DNA of 64,000 bases from Sergeia podlipaevii (Eukaryota > Euglenozoa > Kinetoplastea > Trypanosomatida > Trypanosomatidae): the NCBI GenBank assembly GCA_030849805.1, contig JASANZ010002246.1, positions 1 to 64,000 of the forward strand, given 5' to 3'. Made by a program: the position numbers and the translations under genes. This document shows positions 28,282 to 38,582 of the stretch, in pieces (position 1 is the first letter of the stretch; each line of letters starts with the position of its first letter). Below the pieces are notes generated by a model that was given only the letters and a program-made list of their open reading frames with translations, searched no databases and had not been told where the DNA came from.

Positions 28282-31200
28282 CTAATACAGAGCTCTCGCT
28301 GGAGAAGGGACAGGAGCTTGGAGCGTGGTGTGCCACTGTCGCCCACCACCCTGCTTTTGCTCTTTCACTTCTTCTCTTTCACGGATGAGCCTCCTTGTGG
28401 CTGCCAGGCGACGACGCCAGTAGATATCCGCAAAGCGTGGCTTCAGCTCCTCTGCGTTATCTGCTTCATCGTCGTAGCCACCGTAGTAGACCCCCTCCTC
28501 ATCATCGTTATTGTGGAGAGAGGCGCCATCAAGCCTGGAATCATGAGGTGGCATCAGACCCTTGTCGTCTTCTGCCACACCACAGTCCGTATCAGAAGGA
28601 TAGCAATAACCATCTTCTTCATTATAATAGTAGTAAAAGTCAGCGGCGCCGGCGTACACACCCGCCTGTCGTCCTCTTTCTAAAGTGCGTCGCTGCTGCT
28701 GCTGCTGCTGCCTAGCACGCTCATTGCGCCGGCCGGGCTGCCCAAGGCGTATGCCTGACAATGCACCGTCATGCATCTCCACCTTACGAGCAGACTGCTT
28801 ATAGAACGATTCCACATACGAGTACTTGCGCTGCCGATCTTCGCGTCTGCCCGTGCTGCCTCCACCGTGCCCGTGAGATGCTACGGCTGAAGATGGACTC
28901 CCACAAGGAGAGAGAATGCCTAGCTGACGGTGCTTGTGAGGGGAATAAGAAGCTGCTTCCACAGAGTGCTGCTGTTGCCGTCTCGGCTGTGCAATGCTTG
29001 TGCGAGACTGTGGGGCATGCAGGTTGACTGAAGCTGGATAGTGATCGACAGGGCTCACGCTGCGACCGCCTCTTTGACCACGACTGCTTGCTCTCATTCC
29101 TACTTGCGAGTGAGGAGGGGACAGTGTGGATGCGTGTCGACTGCGTGTCGGCGGCGATCGCTTCGGCGGCGTTAAGCGAACGTGAAGAGGCACCTTGAGT
29201 ACTCGTCGCATGGAGTTGGGCAAATACACAACGCCGTTTGCTCGAGCACTAAACCCACTTCCCGCAAAGGCTTCCTCAAGCTCATCTGCTTGACACCTGG
29301 TGCTGACCGCCGCACCAGTACGAGAGATGCCTCGTGGAGGGATGGTAGTCGCGGTCACGGTGTCACTGACCCCCAGACCCCCCGCATCTGCACGACTCCT
29401 CTGCTGATAGGTACCCATGCTGTCATGGCACGTTGCTGTCATCCGCGTGCCTAACGACGTGCTTCTCTTTTGACCATTCACGGGAGAGAGCGATCGAGGT
29501 CGTCCATCCCCAATAATGGCGGCGGCCTCTAAAGCCCTGCTGGCCGAAGCGCCGTACCCATATGGGTTGCGCTGCTGCTGTGCCACTGGCCATACCCCAG
29601 GTCCATCGCCTAATGGGATACGTGTGATGAGCGTGGGACTTTCCCTCGCGCCACGTGCGCTTGCTTGCGATCCACCAAGAAGAAAGCGATCCTTCCGGCT
29701 GCGTGAGCAGCAGACTTCACTGTCCCTCTGTTTTCCTTCATGCGTGTCTTTCTGCATACCCGACTGAGCCGCTGCTCCCTTACCAGCGAGCCACTGCTTA
29801 ACCTGCGTGGACTGCAGCTGCTGAGCCGATGAACAAGTCGGCGCCATATAGCCTGCGGTGGTGGCCGCGGCGGTGTGCGACGATGTGCCTGTGTACACGT
29901 AAGGACCACCGCTCGCGATATTGGCCAGATCCACTTCTTCTTCTTCTTTTTCTTGCCCTGCAGTCTCCTCGTCGTCTTCTATGAGATCACGGAGGCCTTT
30001 GCTGCTGGTACTCCTCCGTGGCGCAGCGGTTGCACTTCGGCTGCGCGAGCGACTCTGACTATACGCTGCCGTTGTGGGCGACACTGTAATGTCCCTCATC
30101 GGTGATGGAACGATGACCTCCACGTACCTTGGCGGGCTTCCTGAGAAGCCAGCGGGAGGCGGGCTCTCTGGACTGGTCGAGCGTGTCGGTGGCGGCGGCA
30201 ACCATGAGCGCGTGAGTTGCTGCTGCTGCGGGTAGGAAAAAGCCTCTTCTTTTTTCTGAGAGGGGGACGTAGGCAGGAGGACTGTGGCGCTGGTGTCAGT
30301 AGCGCCGGGAGGGAACACCTCCCTGCAGAGATCCACTACCGTAGCTACCGGTGTGCCCCCGGGAAGCGGGGTAATGTGCTGATATGGATGATGCACAACA
30401 TACTCTTCTTCTTCTTCTTCCTGTTCTTCTTCGTTGCTCATGTCGTTCTGAGCGGGTTCGGGCAGCGGCACGGACGCACCCACAGGCTTCGGATAAACAG
30501 CGGGAGAGACGACTGCACCATCGGCGCCATAGACGTCCACAAAGGACTCCTCTCGCTGCTCCTGCTGATGGTTTTCGTCTTCATCATCTGGAAGAAACTG
30601 ACCAGCAAAGCGCGAGGGACGTCTCGGCAACAGTTCCTCGGAGTTATATGGCCTATCTGCAGAATTTCTATCTCTCTCCCTACGGCGGCACGCTCTGTTG
30701 TTGCTGTTGCTGTTGTTGTGAGGGGTGTTCTTCAGGCCGCCGCTGTTGAGACTTCCTGTAGTCTTGGAAGGATCTGGCGGTGACAAGGGAGAGGAGGCAA
30801 AAGAGGTATTATACTTGTCCATGAGAGCTTGATAAGTCGGTGTGCCTTTCAGCGAGCATGGTATTGTGTGCCTTGTGAGGACTGGAGGCAAGTAAATGTG
30901 CTGAGGAGAGTGTCTGGTGTGTCCCAGAGGGTGATGGCGAGTGGCGGAGTGGGGTCGCCATTGGGTCGCCGCCGCCACGTCTGCATCAGCTCTCGGTGTC
31001 TTGACCAATGCGTTGCTGTCATAGTTGTTGCCTGCTCTTTCATGTATGTCCTCTTTAGAGCAGCCGCCGTCATCCTGACTGACATCACCACCGGCGTTAT
31101 ACGGGTGCCGCAGCGGGCTGTTCTTGGCACTACGGCGGCGGCTATACACCTCCTGAGCGTGCCTCAGCGCACTCGCAAAGCCGCTCAGGTCGTCCTCTCT

Positions 31201-34200
31201 CTGCTGGGAGACGTGTATCGTGGGTGAGCGTGGTCTGCCATTAGATGAGGAAGGCAGAGTACCAGCTCTATGCTTGCTGGCTCCACTCTCTTCTTCTCCA
31301 CCATGAGTAACAGCAGTGTTGTCCGTGCTGGTTATGGCGGAGGCTTGCTGGCTGCTACGCAGTCGTGGGGAGGGAGACGAGGTGCTCGTGCTCGTGAGCT
31401 TGACGGCAGAGCCGCCGCCGCCACCAATGGGGTGAAGAAGGCTATTGCTGTTACTGGTGTTGCTGGTGTTGTGGCCCGTCTTGTCATGTGTGTTGCTGTT
31501 GCTCGTTGGAGCCCACTCGAAGCACTCATTGACGACAAAATGATCACTGGAGGAGGCGTTGCTGCCGCTGTACCTTTTTCCAGCAGAGCCGGTAAATTTC
31601 ATTTTATCGCTCTTCCTCTCTTCTTCTTCTTCTCTTCCTTCGTTGTCACCGCTGTCCTCTCCATCCTTCTCGTCGTGTTCGTCTGTTGTTGTAATGGCCT
31701 CCGCGCCTTCGAGCGGACCTCTACGCCTGCCTACGGGATAGTCGCTCGTGGCTGTCCTCAGCCCACCCGAGAAACACGAATGATAAGAAGCCTCCTCCTC
31801 CTCTTCTTTTTCTTCTGCACAGTCACCAACGCGATCATTCACGCTGTTGAGCACCCGCTGCTTCCTCTGTATGCCTGCGTACACCGTCGTGCGAGCACGC
31901 AGTTCCGCCAGAACCACCTCCTCCCGCGCTACACGTTCGTCAAACTCTACATCTTCAAGAGCTGCGTGCGCCGCTGCTGCCTGCTCTCCACAAAGGACCT
32001 CTTGCTGTCTCATAAGCGCCGCGAGCCCCAGGGCAAACAACTTTCTCAGCTTCGCACGCTCGACTGCTTCGCGCGCAGATACCCCATCAGCGCTCGCGCG
32101 CACCACAGACTCGGTCTCCACAAGCACCGCGCACTGACGCGCACGCTCGTGAATGTCACCAAGACTGTCATTGAAATTGGTCCACTCCTCCACCTCTCGA
32201 AGCCGGCGCCGCTCCTGCGCCTCCAGCCCCGTGAGTGTGCGCCGGGCAGCCTCCTCTAGAATGGTCACTTGCAGAGGCTGCAGGGCATCACGCACACACA
32301 GCCGCAGTTGGCTCAGCAAGCGTCGATTCTCTCGTTCCCGACCAGCGACATCGAAGCGAGCTGCCACTTCTTCCGCAATAATTTCACTGCTGCGGACGAT
32401 GGCGATGGCCTCTGAGGCGAGTCTGCCGTTGCTGCGGCTACGCTCACGTCTCCGTTCATCCTCCTCGCGTGGCTTCTCTGATTTGGGAGACACTTCAGCG
32501 GTAGCAGCAGCCGTTGCAGAGACGGGGGTGGTGTTGTTGTTGAGGGTGATGGGCTGCTGCTGTTGTTGCTGTCGTGGAGGCGTATCTCTCACTGGTGATG
32601 ATGCGGAGGGACTGCGGGAGGAGGAGGGGAGGACGACGGCGTGTACTCGGGCTTGCAACTGTGGCAGTGGTGACGCCCCCTCTTGCTGCTGATCTTCAGC
32701 TCCCTGCACGGAAAAGTCAATGAAGGTGGTGCTAGACGACGAGGAGGATGCCGCTGTGGACGACAGATGTGATGAAGTGGCGTGGGAGTGTGTGTGGGCG
32801 GTGCCGGGGCCCGTGGCGGTTGCTGGCATGGGAGACGATGACGAGGGAGTTAGCTGTGGACTCACTAATAGTGCACCGTGACTGTGTGCGTGTCGCAGCA
32901 ACACTTCTTGAGATTCACCAGATCGATTATTCACGTTGTCGTTGTCAGCGCTGCTCATATCACAGGGCTGCTGCTCTTTGCCCTTGGTCTCCACATTGGC
33001 TCTGTACTTGTCAGAGCCGCCTTGGCGACTTTGAAGTTGGTACTCCTCCTCAAGCCTGCGCAATTCTCGCTTGTGATCTGCAAGCATCTGCGCGTGCTCA
33101 AGCCGAAGCATCATTTCAGGCGACGGCTGCCGTGGTGAGGTCACAGGTCGACTATCCTCCCTTTCGGTGCTTGGGGCATCCGCAGTGCTCACAGGCGATG
33201 GTGCTCTTATGGACTTGTCAGTGACGCCTAGACCGTTAGTTTCCCTTTCCTCGCCTGGGCGTGGGTGATAAACAAACACCTCGGTGTGTAGCTGCTGTTT
33301 TGGTGGTGTGATGACATCACCATCATCGATACTACCATGTCTTTCCTCCTTGTTGCTGCTGCTGCTGCTACGACTGTAGAGACTATCGCCAAGGCTAGGG
33401 TGCGATCGCTGTTGCTCCTTACCGCGATGCTGACTGGCGAGCCAACTGGCTTCTCCCGCTGCTCTGGAGGGCAGTGGAGGCGCTGAGGAGACGGCGGAGG
33501 AGACGGCGGAGTGCGAGGCGTCCATCATTGTGGACCAGTCCTCGGCGGCCTGAGGGATCGTAGAGGAGGATACCTGAAGGACACTCTGCTGCTGTTGCTG
33601 CTGCTGCTGTTGTTGTTGTTGTTGTGCAAATGGCGAGGAAGTGTTTAGTGGCGATAAGCTAGCTTCTCTATCCCCAGCGTGCAAGCTCTGACGGCATTGA
33701 GTGCCTGTCCTTGTTGTTCTTTCCATTTCTTCTTCTTCTTCTACAGTGGCGGATGTACCAAAAGGAGAGGAAGATGTGGCAATACGCGCGCGTGGCTGCG
33801 CTGAAGGTTGCTCGGCATCATCGCCCTGAAGATGCGGCAGTGGCGACCCACGAGGAAGAAGACTGAAGCTCAACTGCGACACCTCCACCGTCATGTCGTT
33901 GGTATTGTCGTGGGTACTGTTAGGGTGCTGCGTACTAAGCGCGCGTCCAACTTCTTCAGCTTCTTGTCTTCCTCCCTTTGCTTCATTGCCAGAATCCAGA
34001 GACGCATGCGCCGAGCGAAGAACAATACTACTGCTGCTGCTGCTGCTAGATCTCGAGCTTAACTTTTTGCTCTTGTCAGAGCTGGTAGCAGGTGGCGCAG
34101 ATACGTAGTGCTCTTGTGAGGATAGAGCATCTGACACGTCTTCTCGGTTGTCTTCTATGGGCTCCACCGTGGCTTCGCGCGCGCGTGCTGCGCGGCGTCT

Positions 34201-37200
34201 GTCAGATGTGTTTGTTGCCGTCGTCGTTGCTTCCGTGTCATGGTCTACTTCAATAACGATTGAGTGCTCCTGAGGCTCCTGGAGGCGGTCTTGCTCTTCA
34301 GATGAAGATATTGAGTGTGTTGAAGAGGCATCGTAGACGCCCATCAAAGTCCCGTCTTCAGCTGCTCCGTCATATGTGCTGACTCTCGCGTCGTGGTCGT
34401 GGCCCTCCCTCTCCTCCTGCTGCTGCTGCCTCGTGGGTGAGGAAGAAGAAATGGAAGAATGCCGGTGCTGTGAGCCATCGTACACGTGCAGCAACGCTGG
34501 CTCATCATCATCCCTTCCCTCTTCTTCAGCTTTCAGGTCTTTCTGTGACTCCTCGCTCTTGCATTCTTTAGGGCTTTGACCTTCTTCACTATCGTGCAGC
34601 CTCAGCTCCACTGGCTGTATAGTGCGCTCGTTGCTTTGGCTACGTTGCTGCTGTTGCTGTGGCTCTCGCGCGTCTTTCAGAGGATATCCCTCATAGGGGC
34701 TGAGACTGGGGCTGACGCTCTGCAAGGACGGAGACGGAGATGCACGAGAGATGGCACTGTACATGATGATGTTTTCGTCGTCAAAAGTGCCGTCGTCATC
34801 ATTGCCACCGTCGCGAGCATCTTCTGTGCTGCCTTCATTCTGGGTGTGCTGCTCTGCTTTGCTGTTCACACGGCTACTGTACCGTGCGTCTTCTTCTGTT
34901 TGATCACGATAGTCGTCCATGGCGGTCGCCGCAGTGGCATCCACGCGGTCATCGCGCGATGTGGCGGAGAAAAGCATGTCGGAGGGCACGGCGCTCGCGT
35001 TTAAAGGGGTGATGGTGCCTGCAAATCCACTCGGGACGTGGACGACGGCTCCTGCTGGTGCAGACAGGCGAGGTGTAGCAGCGACACAGTCACGAACAGT
35101 AGTACTAGCAGATAACGATGATGATGATGTGGGAAAAGAAGACGGCGACGATGGCTGCAACTGTGCTGCGAGTGCATGCTCGTCTTCCCTCTGCGCTACA
35201 TCCGGAGTTGGTGGGGAGTCTAGCAGGGGAGATGTAAAGTGGCGACCGGAGCCCAGCTTGGAGTCCCTCGAGGCTTCTTCATCCTTTTTCAATTTCCTCT
35301 CCTCCTTCTTTTCTTCTGTATCATCTTTGTGTTTCTTTCCTTCAACACCGCTGCTGGGGGCAGATGCGCTCGCTGTAGCGGGTTCGCTCATCTTTGGCGC
35401 TGTCTCTGAAGATGAACGTCTGCCCAGCTGCTGCTGTGATCTTGCCAGTGGGGGCAGCTGCAAAGATCTCTCGCGCTCGCGAGAAGAAGAAAACAGCTCC
35501 AGACGCGGCTCCGAGTCACCACTACTACTGCTGCTACTACTATTGCTGCAGTTGTTGTTACTGTTATGATGATGGTCACGGTGACCAATGGGTAACACCT
35601 CGTGCTCTACTTCCTCCTCTCCCTTCTCTCCTTCACCTGTTGCTTGAGAGACCGTTGGCTGTAAAGGTTGTTCGTGCCGCTTCGGCTCCGAATGAAGTGG
35701 TGGTGACTCGTCGTGTTCGTGCGCGCGCTCCTCCTCTACTTCATGTTCTCCTCGTTCTTCCTCCGAAGTGACGAGTGGCGCGGTTGATCCACCTTGTAAG
35801 TGAAAACTACTGGGGTTGGCAGCGTGGCCCTCTTCGCTTTCAACAGCAACGCTGATGGAAGATGATGAGAAAGAGAACGATGCCGCAGCGAAGGAGAGCC
35901 CACGAGATCTTCTTTCTTCAGGCCCACCCACTGCTCTATGTACCCCCGGCACCGGTTCGCTCTCCGCATCCACTGGAATAGACTCGGATATGGTGTCGGT
36001 GATGCTTGCCTCTGGCATTGTCACCGCAACTTCCTGATCCGCTTCCCAAGCAGCAGCGGTAGCAACATCACCGGGAGCACCTGCAATCACCGTAAAAAGT
36101 TCATTATCATCAACGATATCTGCAGGCGACCCACTACTTGATGATGTTGCCATCACGTTCCCCTCATTCTTGTGTGCTTTATTGTTACCTTCACCATCGT
36201 CCCCTTCTCTGTCTTCCGGCTCTACAGATGCCTCCTTGATGGTCGCCGTACGCTGTGGTGGCTGCTGCTCATCCTTGGCGATTTGCAGCTGCTCACTACG
36301 TGTTGAGTGCGTAGACGACCGTGTCCGCACGGATTCCACCTCCTCTCCTTCCTCCTCTTCTTCTTCTTTAAGATGAGGCACCGACGGCGCCGTTCCGGGG
36401 GTGACGCCACCATCCGCGATATCTAAGTCATCAATCTCCTCCACATCACTGTTCGCGGTGTCGTCGTTTTCGTCGCCATCGCCGTCGTCGAATGTTGTGA
36501 TGGTCGGCACGATATCATGCGCCGCGTCTGTTGGTGCACTGTACTTCCGTCTGCTAGTCTGGCTGCACCCAGTTTCCTTAAACTTTTGGCTGGACGAATC
36601 AACAGACGGCACGTGAGGTGACACCGGCACCAATGGCGTCTTCGCACTGTCACAGCTGCTGAGTAGTTTCTCTACTGTAAAGGCATTCATTGCGACACTA
36701 TCTTCCTTTCCATTTCGAGACGCAGAGAGTAACATCGAGCGCTTTCCCTCCCCAGTCGGTATGCTTAAAGACTCTTCCTGCTGCTGCTCAATAGATGCCG
36801 CTTCCTCACCGCAGCTGTGATGTTGCTGACCTTCTCCCTTACTCGTCTCAGGCGTACCGCTGGCGCCACCACCAGTGACCTCCTGCGCAGGTGGGTGGGA
36901 AGCATGACTGCGGGGAGAGTGCACAGACGACAGGGAGGAGGATGCCACCAAAGAGGTATTGAGGTCTGATGTAAGTGGTGCCTTTCCTCCTGGCACAACT
37001 TCTGACGGTGGCATCGTCGCAGCATCTCTGTCCTCATCATCGACTTGGGCACCGCCAACACCATCACTACTGCCATTATTCTTTGCGTGATTCTTCTCCT
37101 TACTGGACTGCTGCGTCTCCTGCCCCTCCCCTTCTCTGACAGCGGCGGCATGCAGTGCTTCCACTTCCTGTAGTAGAGAGCTAGCAGGGCTGGTGTACAT

Positions 37201-37767
37201 GTCCTTCTCGGGCTCGGACGCTCTCCGGGCCCCCGGCTTGCCAGCCTGACCACGTGTCTCGCTCATAAAAAACGGGCTTACCTTGGGAGGAGTACGCGAT
37301 GCTACGGATGGTGGTGTGGGAGTGCTGCTGCGTGACTCGTCAGTTGACTTACCGTCAGCCCCACTGGTGCCTTTCATGGGTACCTTCAGGTAGATTGGCT
37401 GTGGATGTGAAGCGGAGCGAATTTCTGGCTTATACAGCGGGGCCGCGGAGTCTCCAACTGTCTGCGCCGGCTCGCGGTCTGGCGATCTTGACAGAGTACC
37501 CGCGGTTTCTGATTGACGCCACGACGTGTACGTGGGAGCACTAGCTGCGGATATGCCACCTAGTGAGTGTTGCTGATGCAAAGGGGACGTGCTGGTGTGT
37601 GCTTGGTCTGGGGAGCGACGAAGATTGAGAGACTTCAGACCCGATTGCACCTCGCTCTCCTTACAAAAACAAGGGGTTCTTGCAGCTTCTTCGGCTGACG
37701 CCTCCGGCACGTGTCCTTGCTGCCTGAGCGGAACGCTGTACTTCTGTGGAGTTCGTGCGGAGTTCAT
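28282..37767 (-). CDS. Very large, mostly disordered protein with one coiled-coil block (unknown function)
   Basis: 3161 residues without a break, not recognised. About four fifths is Ser/Glu/Gln/Pro/Asp-rich and disordered, with acidic runs, a Gln run near residue 1385 and another near 3025. One clearly helical, charged block spans about 1766-1990 (EEVAARFDVAGRERENRRLL and following) and is the best candidate for a folded or dimerising core. Short less-biased patches include PPVLTRHTIPCSLKGTPTYQ (about residue 2310), SMRRVLKVPLHVRLTPPKRS (about 2850) and the C-terminal 60 residues with IYWRRRLAATRRLIRE. A VYD-S-HS-ISSS element occurs twice (near 1095 and 1143). The ATG at 37767 follows a strong acceptor. 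It may be a cytoskeletal or scaffold protein; that is inference from composition only. Confidence 0.85.
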   Translation of the reverse strand: MNSARTPQKYSVPLRQQGHVPEASAEEAARTPCFCKESEVQSGLKSLNLRRSPDQAHTSTSPLHQQHSLGGISAASAPTYTSWRQSETAGTLSRSPDREPAQTVGDSAAPLYKPEIRSASHPQPIYLKVPMKGTSGADGKSTDESRSSTPTPPSVASRTPPKVSPFFMSETRGQAGKPGARRASEPEKDMYTSPASSLLQEVEALHAAAVREGEGQETQQSSKEKNHAKNNGSSDGVGGAQVDDEDRDAATMPPSEVVPGGKAPLTSDLNTSLVASSSLSSVHSPRSHASHPPAQEVTGGGASGTPETSKGEGQQHHSCGEEAASIEQQQEESLSIPTGEGKRSMLLSASRNGKEDSVAMNAFTVEKLLSSCDSAKTPLVPVSPHVPSVDSSSQKFKETGCSQTSRRKYSAPTDAAHDIVPTITTFDDGDGDENDDTANSDVEEIDDLDIADGGVTPGTAPSVPHLKEEEEEEGEEVESVRTRSSTHSTRSEQLQIAKDEQQPPQRTATIKEASVEPEDREGDDGEGNNKAHKNEGNVMATSSSSGSPADIVDDNELFTVIAGAPGDVATAAAWEADQEVAVTMPEASITDTISESIPVDAESEPVPGVHRAVGGPEERRSRGLSFAAASFSFSSSSISVAVESEEGHAANPSSFHLQGGSTAPLVTSEEERGEHEVEEERAHEHDESPPLHSEPKRHEQPLQPTVSQATGEGEKGEEEVEHEVLPIGHRDHHHNSNNNCSNSSSSSSSGDSEPRLELFSSSRERERSLQLPPLARSQQQLGRRSSSETAPKMSEPATASASAPSSGVEGKKHKDDTEEKKEERKLKKDEEASRDSKLGSGRHFTSPLLDSPPTPDVAQREDEHALAAQLQPSSPSSFPTSSSSLSASTTVRDCVAATPRLSAPAGAVVHVPSGFAGTITPLNASAVPSDMLFSATSRDDRVDATAATAMDDYRDQTEEDARYSSRVNSKAEQHTQNEGSTEDARDGGNDDDGTFDDENIIMYSAISRASPSPSLQSVSPSLSPYEGYPLKDAREPQQQQQRSQSNERTIQPVELRLHDSEEGQSPKECKSEESQKDLKAEEEGRDDDEPALLHVYDGSQHRHSSISSSSPTRQQQQEEREGHDHDARVSTYDGAAEDGTLMGVYDASSTHSISSSEEQDRLQEPQEHSIVIEVDHDTEATTTATNTSDRRRAARAREATVEPIEDNREDVSDALSSQEHYVSAPPATSSDKSKKLSSRSSSSSSSSIVLRSAHASLDSGNEAKGGRQEAEEVGRALSTQHPNSTHDNTNDMTVEVSQLSFSLLPRGSPLPHLQGDDAEQPSAQPRARIATSSSPFGTSATVEEEEEMERTTRTGTQCRQSLHAGDREASLSPLNTSSPFAQQQQQQQQQQQQQSVLQVSSSTIPQAAEDWSTMMDASHSAVSSAVSSAPPLPSRAAGEASWLASQHRGKEQQRSHPSLGDSLYSRSSSSSNKEERHGSIDDGDVITPPKQQLHTEVFVYHPRPGEERETNGLGVTDKSIRAPSPVSTADAPSTEREDSRPVTSPRQPSPEMMLRLEHAQMLADHKRELRRLEEEYQLQSRQGGSDKYRANVETKGKEQQPCDMSSADNDNVNNRSGESQEVLLRHAHSHGALLVSPQLTPSSSSPMPATATGPGTAHTHSHATSSHLSSTAASSSSSSTTFIDFSVQGAEDQQQEGASPLPQLQARVHAVVLPSSSRSPSASSPVRDTPPRQQQQQQPITLNNNTTPVSATAAATAEVSPKSEKPREEDERRRERSRSNGRLASEAIAIVRSSEIIAEEVAARFDVAGRERENRRLLSQLRLCVRDALQPLQVTILEEAARRTLTGLEAQERRRLREVEEWTNFNDSLGDIHERARQCAVLVETESVVRASADGVSAREAVERAKLRKLFALGLAALMRQQEVLCGEQAAAAHAALEDVEFDERVAREEVVLAELRARTTVYAGIQRKQRVLNSVNDRVGDCAEEKEEEEEASYHSCFSGGLRTATSDYPVGRRRGPLEGAEAITTTDEHDEKDGEDSGDNEGREEEEERKSDKMKFTGSAGKRYSGSNASSSDHFVVNECFEWAPTSNSNTHDKTGHNTSNTSNSNSLLHPIGGGGGSAVKLTSTSTSSPSPRLRSSQQASAITSTDNTAVTHGGEEESGASKHRAGTLPSSSNGRPRSPTIHVSQQREDDLSGFASALRHAQEVYSRRRSAKNSPLRHPYNAGGDVSQDDGGCSKEDIHERAGNNYDSNALVKTPRADADVAAATQWRPHSATRHHPLGHTRHSPQHIYLPPVLTRHTIPCSLKGTPTYQALMDKYNTSFASSPLSPPDPSKTTGSLNSGGLKNTPHNNSNSNNRACRRRERDRNSADRPYNSEELLPRRPSRFAGQFLPDDEDENHQQEQREESFVDVYGADGAVVSPAVYPKPVGASVPLPEPAQNDMSNEEEQEEEEEEYVVHHPYQHITPLPGGTPVATVVDLCREVFPPGATDTSATVLLPTSPSQKKEEAFSYPQQQQLTRSWLPPPPTRSTSPESPPPAGFSGSPPRYVEVIVPSPMRDITVSPTTAAYSQSRSRSRSATAAPRRSTSSKGLRDLIEDDEETAGQEKEEEEVDLANIASGGPYVYTGTSSHTAAATTAGYMAPTCSSAQQLQSTQVKQWLAGKGAAAQSGMQKDTHEGKQRDSEVCCSRSRKDRFLLGGSQASARGARESPTLITRIPLGDGPGVWPVAQQQRNPYGYGASASRALEAAAIIGDGRPRSLSPVNGQKRSTSLGTRMTATCHDSMGTYQQRSRADAGGLGVSDTVTATTIPPRGISRTGAAVSTRCQADELEEAFAGSGFSARANGVVYLPNSMRRVLKVPLHVRLTPPKRSPPTRSRHASTLSPPHSQVGMRASSRGQRGGRSVSPVDHYPASVNLHAPQSRTSIAQPRRQQQHSVEAASYSPHKHRQLGILSPCGSPSSAVASHGHGGGSTGRREDRQRKYSYVESFYKQSARKVEMHDGALSGIRLGQPGRRNERARQQQQQQRRTLERGRQAGVYAGAADFYYYYNEEDGYCYPSDTDCGVAEDDKGLMPPHDSRLDGASLHNNDDEEGVYYGGYDDEADNAEELKPRFADIYWRRRLAATRRLIREREEVKEQKQGGGRQWHTTLQAPVPSPARALY
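28691..28711 (-). repeat. CAG repeat encoding polyglutamine near the C-terminus
   Basis: A CTG/CAG run inside the 3161-residue gene encoding about seven Gln, flanked by Arg-rich sequence (ERARQ...RRTLERGR). Confidence 0.8.
33587..33625 (-). repeat. CAG/CAA repeat encoding about 13 glutamines
   Basis: Mixed CAG and CAA triplets in the 3161-residue gene. The CAA interruptions should make this tract more stable than a pure CAG run. The surrounding sequence is Ser-rich and disordered. Confidence 0.85.
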
Positions 37768-38582
37768 ATACCGGCTGAAGCAGCCAGCAGATGATAAGAG
37801 GCTGAAAGAAAAAAGGTCCCCCTTTTCTAATTAGTAAACAACGATAACAGCAACAGCAACAGGAAGAGGAAACACTAGCAAGTAAGACACAATTAGCGGT
37901 GAAGAGCAAGAGAGTAGTACAATGAACGTAAAGTACAATTGAAAAAAAAAAGGAATATCAAAAAAAAAAGTACAAGTAAAAATACAACAACAACAAATAT
38001 CTATCTATATATTTATAAATATATAAAATGAAAATACTGTGCAAATATGTAGGTGAATATATATATGATTGTGATATCTCTAATATATATGTCTGTGTGT
38101 GTAAGCGTATACCCTTCCCTTTAGTTGCGGCTGGGCCACACCTTAGTTTCTTTCTCCTGGTTTCGCTCAATTACTAAAGAATGAAGAGCCACAGATATGC
38201 GTGTGGCATGTGTGAAGAAAGGAATGAGTGAGGAAACAATAAATAAATAAATAAAAAATAGTAACGTAGTTTTGCCAGATAATGTGCAGAGAGAGGGAGA
38301 GAGAGAAGAAACAAACAAACAAACAAAAGCGAACATGATGTACATGCATCAGCCAAGTTCATCAATACGTGGTGAAGTAAATTGTTACCTGGGGCTTTTA
38401 GCAAATACACACCCAGAGAAGCACTGAAAGCAACTCAAAATGCAAGTGCCTTGGAGCAGTTGCCCCCTCCCCTCACATTTGTCTTCTTCGCCAGCCACGC
38501 AAGGAGAAAGAAACCACCACAGCCTTTAACTTCAAGACATCATCGTCATTGCAGTCACTCAGTGATACAAGCAATCCCTTCT
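37768..38582. other. Intergenic spacer
   Basis: About 815 bp between the 1628-residue gene and the 3161-residue gene. It has A runs, TA runs and a GA run (38287-38308). The right part (38400-38580) is less AT-rich but shows no coding continuity with the gene that ends at 38583. Nothing else recognised. Confidence 0.7.
37802..37822 (-). promoter_or_regulatory. Predicted spliced-leader acceptor for the 3161-residue gene
   Basis: On the coding strand CCCCCTTTTTTC-like sequence runs to TTTCAG, with AG at 37802-37803, about 34 nt before the ATG at 37767. This is one of the cleanest acceptor patterns in the window. Confidence 0.65.

Noticed and set aside
31270..32259. Plus-strand ORF of 329 residues inside the 3161-residue gene
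   Set aside because: It lies wholly antisense to a long, clearly coding frame, has Phe/Ser/Leu runs that mirror the acidic and Gln codons opposite, and has no recognisable domain.
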